From positions 372,001 through 436,000 of the forward strand of contig NZ_JADIJC010000004.1 in NCBI RefSeq assembly GCF_015278255.1: a stretch of 64,000 nt of DNA, in the 5' to 3' direction. The stretch is from Microbacterium hibisci. GTDB lineage: Bacteria > Actinomycetota > Actinomycetes > Actinomycetales > Microbacteriaceae. Of this stretch, positions 59,063 to 64,000 are shown one piece after another (the first letter of the stretch is position 1; every line of letters begins with the position of its first letter). Made by a program: the position numbers and the translations under genes. The notes beneath the pieces are model-generated. The model ran no database searches and had not been told where the DNA came from. It saw only the letters and a list, made by a program, of their open reading frames with translations.

Positions 59063-60226
59063 ATGGAGCGCGAGATCTACGACGAGGACCACGAGGCGTT
59101 CCGCGACGTCGTCAAGGAGTTCGTCAAGCGCTACGCGTCGGACGAGAAGCGCAAGCAGTGGGACGCGGCCGGCGAGATCGACCGCGCGACGATGCTCGCG
59201 GCGGGCGAGGCCGGCATCATCGGCCTGTCGGTGCCCGAGGAGTTCGGCGGCGCGGGCATGCTGCAGGACTACCGCTTCCGTTCGATCGTGCTGGAAGAGA
59301 CGATCGGCGCGGGCCTCGGCTCGCTCGCCGGCGCGCTCGGCATCCAGGACGACCTCGCCGTGCCCTACATCGTGCACATGGGCACGCAGGAGCAGAAGGA
59401 GAAGTGGCTGCCGGGCATGGCGACCGGCGAGATCCTCGGCGCGCTCGCGATGACCGAGCCGGGCGCCGGGTCGGACCTCCGCGGCATCAAGACCACAGCG
59501 AAGCGGGTCGAGGGCGGCTATGTCGTCAACGGCGCCAAGACGTTCATCTCGTCGGGCAAGACCGCCGACATGGTCGTGACGTTCGTGAAGACCGGCGAGG
59601 GCAACCGCCCCGACGCCTTCAGCCTGCTGATCCTCGAGGACGGCATGGAGGGCTTCGACCACGGCAAGAAGCTCGAGAAGATGGGCTTCCACGGCTGGGA
59701 CACCGCCGAGCTCTCGTTCACCGACGTCTTCGTGCCCGAGGAGAACCTCATCGGCGGCAAGGAGGGCCTCGGCTTCATCCAGCTCATGATGAACCTGCCG
59801 CTCGAGCGCCTGTCGATCGGCGTCGCGGCCGCGGCCGCGGGCGAGGCCGCGTTCGCGTGGACGCGCGACTACGTGCTCAGCCGCGAGGCGTTCGGCGAGC
59901 GCATCGCCGACTTCCAGAACACCCGCTTCAAGCTCGCCGACATGGCGACGACCGTCGATGTGATGTGGGCCTACGTGGACCGCGCGATGCTGCTCTACAA
60001 GGACCAGAAGCTCACCGCCGAAGAGGCCGCGAAGGTGAAGTTCTGGACGACCGACCGCGAGGCCGAGCTGCTCGACGTCGGCGTGCAGCTGCACGGGGGC
60101 TACGGCTACATCACCGAGTACCCGATCGCGCGCGCCTACCTCGACGCCCGCGTGCACCGCATCTACGGCGGCACGAACGAGATCATGCGCGACCTGGTGT
60201 CGCGCCAGATCGTGGGCAAGCGCTGA
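59063..60226 (+). CDS. Acyl-CoA dehydrogenase
   Basis: A 387-residue FAD enzyme. N-terminal helical domain, FAD-contact AMTEPGAGSDLRGIKTTAKR, GFHGWDTAELSFTDVFVPEENLIG, and the C-terminal helices with QLHGGYGYITEYPIARAYLDARVHRIYGGTNEIMRDL, in which Glu373 is the predicted catalytic base. Full family length. The start ATG 59063 follows GAGAGGAAGG. It oxidises a short-to-medium acyl-CoA; chain length cannot be told. No beta-oxidation partners are adjacent. Confidence 0.93.
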   Translation: MEREIYDEDHEAFRDVVKEFVKRYASDEKRKQWDAAGEIDRATMLAAGEAGIIGLSVPEEFGGAGMLQDYRFRSIVLEETIGAGLGSLAGALGIQDDLAVPYIVHMGTQEQKEKWLPGMATGEILGALAMTEPGAGSDLRGIKTTAKRVEGGYVVNGAKTFISSGKTADMVVTFVKTGEGNRPDAFSLLILEDGMEGFDHGKKLEKMGFHGWDTAELSFTDVFVPEENLIGGKEGLGFIQLMMNLPLERLSIGVAAAAAGEAAFAWTRDYVLSREAFGERIADFQNTRFKLADMATTVDVMWAYVDRAMLLYKDQKLTAEEAAKVKFWTTDREAELLDVGVQLHGGYGYITEYPIARAYLDARVHRIYGGTNEIMRDLVSRQIVGKR

Positions 60227-60239
60227 CGCCTTCTGGCTG

Positions 60240-60291
60240 ACGGATGCCGCGACCCGGCGCCTTCTCGGAGGCCCCGGGTCGCGGCATCCGT
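60240..60291 (+). terminator. Terminator after the acyl-CoA dehydrogenase gene
   Basis: ACGGATGCCGCGACCCGG (60240-60257) and CCGGGTCGCGGCATCCGT (60274-60291) form an 18-bp perfect stem with a 16-base loop. Same word family as other terminators here. Confidence 0.9.
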
Positions 60292-60310
60292 CGTCCGGGC
60301 GCGACGCGTC

Positions 60311-60380
60311 GCAACTGCTGCACTTTCCTGCAACTGCTGCGTCGCGCGACGCAGCAGTTGCCGAGAACAGCAGCAGTTGC
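60311..60380. repeat. Four-site symmetric element of GCAACTGCTGC
   Basis: GCAACTGCTGC occurs at 60311-60321 and 60330-60340, and its reverse complement at 60351-60361 and 60370-60380. Spacers are 8, 10 and 8 bases, so the layout is symmetric; the inner pair with its GTCGCGCGAC spacer makes a 32-base perfect palindrome (60330-60361). It lies between an acyl-CoA dehydrogenase gene and the convergent ECF operon. The gap has no other gene. Confidence 0.85.
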
Positions 60381-60423
60381 GCCGCGCCCGGCCGCGGCTG
60401 ACCGCACTGCGACGGACGACAGG

Positions 60424-61137
60424 TCAGTGCTGGCCGGCAGGGCCGGCGCCGCGGCCGAGACCGCGGGAGGCCAGGCCGCGTCGACGCGCGAGCTTCGCGA
60501 CGCCGGCCTTGCGGAGCCGGTCGGCGACGAGGATGCCCAGCGCGACGCCGGCCACGCAGCTCGCGATGGTGAGCGCGAAGAAGGTGATGAGCGCCCAGGG
60601 CGCCATGGCCCAGAGGTTGAACGACTCCGCCGCCAGCACGGGGTAGACCGCCCCGACGAACAGGGCGCCCGCGTAGTACTGCCAGGTGCTCCAGAAGCGG
60701 TAGAAGCCGAGAAGGAACGCGAGCTCGGCGAAGAACGCCCACCACACCGCGGCCCCGAGGAACGGGAACACGACCAGGCCCGAGATCACGCCGACGAGGA
60801 TGCCGGCGAACGGTCGCTCGAGCAGGCGCAGCGCGACCGTCGCCGGCAGCAGCCAGAGCCCGGCGATCGCGACCGAGACGAACGGCACGGTCGCGAACAG
60901 CACGGTCGAGACCCATCCGGCACCCCACAGCATGACGCCGCCGGCGACGCCGATCGCGGCGCAGGTCAGCAGGTACGCGGTCGTGACGCGACCGCGGCCG
61001 GCCCGGTGCCGCGGCGCGGCGGCGGGGTCGGTGCGCGGCACGGCGGGGTCGGTGCGCGGCACCGCGGCGTCGGTGCGCGGCGCGGGGGCTGCCTCGGCGG
61101 CGGGCGGGTTCGCCGGCGCCTCGCCCGGGCCGCTCAC
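60424..61137 (-). CDS. ECF transporter S component, YkoE-like
   Basis: A 237-residue protein. A Pro/Arg-rich cytoplasmic tail with TDPAVPRTDPAA repeats (residues ~17-50) is followed by about five or six helices: TTAYLLTCAAIGVAGGVMLWGAG, VPFVSVAIAGLWLLPATVALRLLERPFAGILVGVISGLVVFPFLG, then AVWWAFFAELAFLLGFYRF. This resembles YkoE-type S components that bind thiamine precursors, but see the siderophore-interacting neighbour. GTG 61137 overlaps the previous stop (GTGA). Substrate uncertain. Confidence 0.75.
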   Translation of the reverse strand: MSGPGEAPANPPAAEAAPAPRTDAAVPRTDPAVPRTDPAAAPRHRAGRGRVTTAYLLTCAAIGVAGGVMLWGAGWVSTVLFATVPFVSVAIAGLWLLPATVALRLLERPFAGILVGVISGLVVFPFLGAAVWWAFFAELAFLLGFYRFWSTWQYYAGALFVGAVYPVLAAESFNLWAMAPWALITFFALTIASCVAGVALGILVADRLRKAGVAKLARRRGLASRGLGRGAGPAGQH

Positions 61138-62006
61138 GAGTGCGCCTCGGCGGTCGCACGCTGCGACTTGGGGGCGGGCGACGCGGCACCGACGCGCCAG
61201 TACCCGCAGAAGCTCACCAGGTCCTTCGAGACGCCGCGCTCGCCGACGAGGTGCCGGCGGCCTTCCGTCGCGAGGGCCTGCTCGCCGACCACGTACGCGT
61301 GGAACGGCGCCGCGGGCAGCGCCGCCTCGCGGAGCGCCTCGAGCGCGAGGGCGCCGGGCTTGGTGCCGTGGTCGCGGACGATCCAGCGCACCGTCACCCC
61401 GGCGGGGTGCGGGAAGTCGAGCGCGTCGTCGGCGGCCGGGACCTCGACGATCGCCAGGCCGGTCGCATCGGCCGGCAGCGCCGCGCAGATGCCCGCGACG
61501 GCCGGCACGCCGGTCTCGTCGGCGACGAGCACCACGCGGTCCGTCCCGCGCTCGGGGTTGAACGTGAGCCCCTCGTCGATCACGACGACGCTTTCGCCGG
61601 GCTGGCACGACTCGGCCCAGCGCGAGGCCGGTCCCGCCGTGCCGTCTGCCGCGGAGCCGTGGATGACGAAGTCGACGTCGATCTCGGCATCCGTCGACGC
61701 CGTCGCCGGGCGGAACGCGCGCACCGTGTAGTTGCGCATGACCGGTCGCACGCCGTCAGGGATGCGCAGGTACTTCAGGTAGCCGAACATCTTGTTCGCC
61801 CTCGCGGGCAGGCGCTCGAGGCCCTCGTCGCCGCCGAGCGGCAGGAACAGGCGGAACCACTGGTCGTAGCCCATCGCGCGGAAGCGGTCGATCTCACCGC
61901 CGCCCAGCGTCACGCGCAGCCAGTGCGACGACAGCCGCTCGGTGCGCAGCACCGTGAGATGCACGAGACCCTGGGTCTCGGGCTTGACCAGTCGGGGGTG
62001 AGCCAT
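61134..62006 (-). CDS. Siderophore-interacting FAD reductase (SIP/ViuB family)
   Basis: A 290-residue cytoplasmic flavoprotein. N-terminal FAD domain RTERLSSHWLRVTLGGGEIDRFRAMGYDQWFRLFLP and the FAD motif RNYTVRAFRP; then VDFVIHGSAADGTAGPASRWA and the NAD(P)-side segment VVLVADETGVPAVAGICAALPADATGLAIVEV, ending VSFCGYWRVG, typical of SIP. These enzymes reduce ferric siderophores so that iron is released. ATG 62006 follows AAGGAG. It is in one operon with ECF transporter genes, an unusual place. Confidence 0.92.
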   Translation of the reverse strand: MAHPRLVKPETQGLVHLTVLRTERLSSHWLRVTLGGGEIDRFRAMGYDQWFRLFLPLGGDEGLERLPARANKMFGYLKYLRIPDGVRPVMRNYTVRAFRPATASTDAEIDVDFVIHGSAADGTAGPASRWAESCQPGESVVVIDEGLTFNPERGTDRVVLVADETGVPAVAGICAALPADATGLAIVEVPAADDALDFPHPAGVTVRWIVRDHGTKPGALALEALREAALPAAPFHAYVVGEQALATEGRRHLVGERGVSKDLVSFCGYWRVGAASPAPKSQRATAEAHS

Positions 62007-62024
62007 GTCAGTGCTCCTTGTTCG

Positions 62025-62090
62025 GCGAGGTGAGGAGGACGGGCGAGGTGAGGAGGTCGGGCGAGGTGAGGAGGTCGGGCGAGATCGGGC
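62025..62090. repeat. 18-bp tandem repeat (3.5 copies) in the leader of the SIP gene
   Basis: GCGAGGTGAGGAGG(A/T)CGG repeats at 62025-62042, 62043-62060 and 62061-62078, then a partial copy to ~62090. Read on the transcribed minus strand it is CU-rich and contains CCTCCTCACCTCGC, complementary to a Shine-Dalgarno. The SIP ribosome site AAGGAG starts ~10 bases after the array. Confidence 0.85.
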
Positions 62091-62108
62091 GAAGCGGTGC
62101 GGCAAGGG

Positions 62109-62960
62109 TCACGACAGACCCCATGGGAACAGCGCGGCGAACAGCGCGGCCGAGACCGCCCAGAACGCCACGACGAACACGGTGTCGCGCACCCGCCACG
62201 GCACGAGGTAGCGCTCGGTGCGATCCGGGTAGGCGCCGAAGGCGCGGGCATCCATCGCGAGCGCGACGCGCTCGGCGTGCCGGATGGCACCGGCCATGAG
62301 CGGCACGACGTAGCCGAACCACCGTGCGATGGCGGCGAACGGGCCGCGTCCGCCGTGGGCGCCGCGCACGCGGTGCGCCTGGCGGATCACGTCGAGCTCG
62401 TGTCCGAAGCGCGGCACGAAGCGGAACGCAGCGAGGGCGGTGTACCCGATGCGGTACGGCACCCGCAGCTGCTGCACGGCCGCGCGCACGAGGTCGGGAC
62501 CCGTGGTCGACAGCCCGGCGATCAGCGTGAGCGCGACGATCGCACACAGACGCAGCCCCGTCGCGAACCCGACCTCGAGCGCACCGCCGTACATCGTCCA
62601 ATTGCCGACCTGCCACACCACGACGGACTGGTCGACGCGCGACGCGTCGGTCCACAGCGCGAAGCCGAAGCCGATCACGAGGGCGCTGAGCGGCAGCGCG
62701 AGAAACAGGATGGCGGCGAGGCGGCGCGTGAAGTCCACGCCGACCAAGAGCACCGCGTACGCGAGCAGGAGGAACGCGGCGGGGGTCGCGGCATCCCGCA
62801 CGAACACCAGCAGCACCATCGCCGGCAGCGGCGCGGCGAGCTTCGCCAGCGGATTGATCCCGTAGAGGAAGCGGACAGCGGATGCCTCGACCCGCCGCGC
62901 GTATGGATCGAACGACGAATGCGCGGCCGTGGCGACGGTCAGCGGGCCGGTGTCGGTCAC
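62109..62960 (-). CDS. ECF transporter T component (CbiQ/EcfT family)
   Basis: A 283-residue membrane protein. It has NPLAKLAAPLPAMVLLVFVRD, several helices and the conserved coupling region RIGYTALAAFRFVPRFGHELDVIRQAHRVRG, where the Ala-Arg-like motif contacts the ATPases, then HAERVALAMDARAFG, the second coupling helix. GTG 62960 overlaps the ATPase stop (GTGA). A 102-base gap with tandem repeats separates it from SIP. It should assemble with the ATPase and S component. Confidence 0.9.
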   Translation of the reverse strand: MTDTGPLTVATAAHSSFDPYARRVEASAVRFLYGINPLAKLAAPLPAMVLLVFVRDAATPAAFLLLAYAVLLVGVDFTRRLAAILFLALPLSALVIGFGFALWTDASRVDQSVVVWQVGNWTMYGGALEVGFATGLRLCAIVALTLIAGLSTTGPDLVRAAVQQLRVPYRIGYTALAAFRFVPRFGHELDVIRQAHRVRGAHGGRGPFAAIARWFGYVVPLMAGAIRHAERVALAMDARAFGAYPDRTERYLVPWRVRDTVFVVAFWAVSAALFAALFPWGLS

Positions 62961-64000
62961 GCGACGCCTCCCGACGCGTGCGTGGCACGGGTCGCCTGTG
63001 TCCCGTACTCCGGAGTTTCCGCGACCCCGGGCCCGGATCGGGCCGTTTCGCTGGAATCCGCGTCGGTTCTCCGGAGTTGCGAACGGGAAGCGGGCGCGAC
63101 GGGGAGGTCGGCGAGGCGGGCGACGCCGGCGAGTGCGGGATGCCGGCGGAGTCCCTGCAGCGCGCGGCGTAGGGGCGGCGGTCGCAGGCCCGCACGGGCG
63201 ATCAGCTCGTCGTCGGCGAAGACATCGGCCGTCGAGCCCTCGGCGAGCACGCTGCCGTCCGCCATCACCACGGTGCGATCGGCGTAATCGGTGACGAGCT
63301 GCATGTCGTGGGTGACGACGACGATCGTGGTGCCGTCGGCGTTGAGCTCCGACAGCAGCGAGAGCAGCTCGTCGGCGCGGGCACGGTCCTGCCCGAAGGT
63401 GGGCTCGTCGAGCACGAGCACCGGTGCCCCCGCCACGAGCGCCGTGCCCACCGACAACCTGCGCTTCTGCCCGCCCGAGAGCAGGAAGGGGTGGCTGGCG
63501 GCCTTGCCGGAGAGACCGAACCGCTCCAGCAGGGCCTCGGTGCGGGACCGGACCTCGTCGTCGGACAGGTGCCGCCGGCGCAGTCCGTGCGCGATCTCGT
63601 CGAACACGGTGTGGGCGATGAACTGGTGCTCGGGGTTCTGGAACACGAAGCCGATGCGCGAGCTCAGGGTGCGGGCGTCGGCGCGGCCGACGTCGAGTCC
63701 GTCGACGTGGACGGTGCCCTTGGGCGGCGACACGACGCCCGCGAGCGCCTGGATGAGGCTCGTCTTGCCCGCGCCGTTGGCGCCGACGACGGCGACGAAC
63801 GCACCGCGTGCGACGTCGAGGTCGACGTGGTGGAGCACCTCGGTGCGGCCTCGGCGGAGCGTGAGGTCGCGCACGGTGATGAGGGGGTGGGGGTGTGCGC
63901 CGGGGTCGTTGAGCGGAGGGCGCCCCGGCGCCCGCAGACGAAACGCGCCGGGGTCCGGGTGTGCGCCGGGTTCGGGGCGTTTCGTCTCGCTCGTTCCTCG
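62957..64000 (-). CDS. ECF transporter ATP-binding protein, 5' end outside window
   Basis: At least 305 residues of an ECF ATPase (EcfA/CbiO type): LITVRDLTLRRGRTEVLHHVDLDVARGAFVAVVGANGAGKTSLIQALAG, FVFQNPEHQFIAHTVFDEIAHGL, LLSGGQKRRLSVGTALV and VLVLDEPTFGQD. A ~70-residue basic tail holds the 21-base repeat copy (63067-63087). The frame stays open from 63874 to the window edge through the REP-like sequence 63908-64000, so the protein may be the second half of a two-domain ATPase (YkoD type) or the true start may lie near 63874 (GTG, no ribosome site). Confidence 0.85.
   Translation of the reverse strand, partial: RGTSETKRPEPGAHPDPGAFRLRAPGRPPLNDPGAHPHPLITVRDLTLRRGRTEVLHHVDLDVARGAFVAVVGANGAGKTSLIQALAGVVSPPKGTVHVDGLDVGRADARTLSSRIGFVFQNPEHQFIAHTVFDEIAHGLRRRHLSDDEVRSRTEALLERFGLSGKAASHPFLLSGGQKRRLSVGTALVAGAPVLVLDEPTFGQDRARADELLSLLSELNADGTTIVVVTHDMQLVTDYADRTVVMADGSVLAEGSTADVFADDELIARAGLRPPPLRRALQGLRRHPALAGVARLADLPVAPASRSQLRRTDADSSETARSGPGVAETPEYGTQATRATHASGGVA
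63067..63087. repeat. Second copy of the 12509-12608 inverted-repeat arm
   Basis: The 21 bases from TTCTCCGG to AACGGG are identical to 12591-12611, here inside the 3' part of the ECF ATPase gene, read in frame as RSQLRRT. A partial related copy (ACTCCGGAGT) lies at 63008-63017. Confidence 0.7.
63908..64000. repeat. REP-like copy related to the 95-bp array, at window edge
   Basis: GTTGAGCGGAG, AGACGAAACGC and, inverted, GCGTTTCGTCTCGCTCG appear in this order, the same blocks as in 31263-31717. It lies in an open coding frame upstream of the ECF ATPase domain and continues to the edge. Confidence 0.75.

Noticed and set aside
1..64000. tRNA, rRNA, tmRNA or insertion sequence genes
   Set aside because: Gaps were read for cloverleaf-like or rRNA motifs and for transposase-like proteins; none was convincing.

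Overview
This is a 64 kb chromosomal segment from a high-GC Gram-positive actinobacterium. GC is very high throughout by eye, GTG starts are common, and many genes look leaderless. Actinobacterial markers include DUF3073, an SCP-like protein beside purD, an Rv2578c-family radical SAM protein, a TipA-like MerR regulator and MsiK-type sugar ABC transporters without their own ATPase. Gene content and the CGGATGCC/GGCATCCG word seen everywhere suggest Microbacteriaceae, most likely Microbacterium. The genus is inference. I see no rRNA, tRNA, CRISPR array, prophage or insertion sequence; this is core-like chromosome with small accessory pieces.

Layout. 1-12.5 kb: VOC protein and uracil permease; an ABC-2 exporter; purC; TfoX-like protein; DHA2 exporter; a DUF2306/histidine kinase/response regulator operon; purD coupled to a small lipoprotein. 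12.6-20 kb: SCP-like protein, two tandem small membrane paralogues, purM-purF, a CynX-like MFS, DUF3073 and a universal stress protein. purC, purD, purM and purF give four steps of de novo IMP synthesis, close together but not in one operon. 20-25.8 kb: a LacI-regulated ABC importer plus GH29 alpha-L-fucosidase. 25.8-31.3 kb: PadR/DUF4097 pair, TipA-like regulator, stress-type SDR, Rho_N-like protein, topoisomerase IB. 31.3-31.7 kb: a 95-bp tandem array of palindromic repeats. 31.7-36.8 kb: a paired CrcB fluoride channel and an RND pump with a very long acidic tail. 37-47 kb: small membrane proteins, lipoprotein, MFS, S4 protein, GNAT, DinB, DUF1254 protein and two related multi-pass membrane proteins. 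47-55 kb: DEAD-box helicase, glycosyltransferase, secreted chitinase with two chitin-binding modules, secreted SGNH hydrolase, TetR/hydrolase pair. 55-64 kb: intein-containing Rv2578c-family radical SAM protein, M15 carboxypeptidase, acyl-CoA dehydrogenase, and an ECF transporter operon (ATPase, T component, siderophore-interacting reductase, S component) that leaves the window on the right.

Most notable: (i) an apparently splicing-competent LAGLIDADG intein placed exactly before the third cysteine of the radical-SAM iron-sulphur motif; (ii) the ECF operon with a ferric-siderophore-reductase-like gene inside it, suggesting an iron-chelate rather than a vitamin cargo; (iii) several families of short palindromic repeats (95-bp array, a four-site symmetric element, a 15-bp-arm inverted repeat); (iv) a strong internal ribosome binding site in the TipA-like gene that would give a separate drug-binding domain; (v) a CU-rich tandem repeat that could sequester the SIP ribosome binding site; (vi) frequent leaderless promoters. 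The sequence supports substrate utilisation of fucosylated glycans and chitin, and envelope or antibiotic stress handling.
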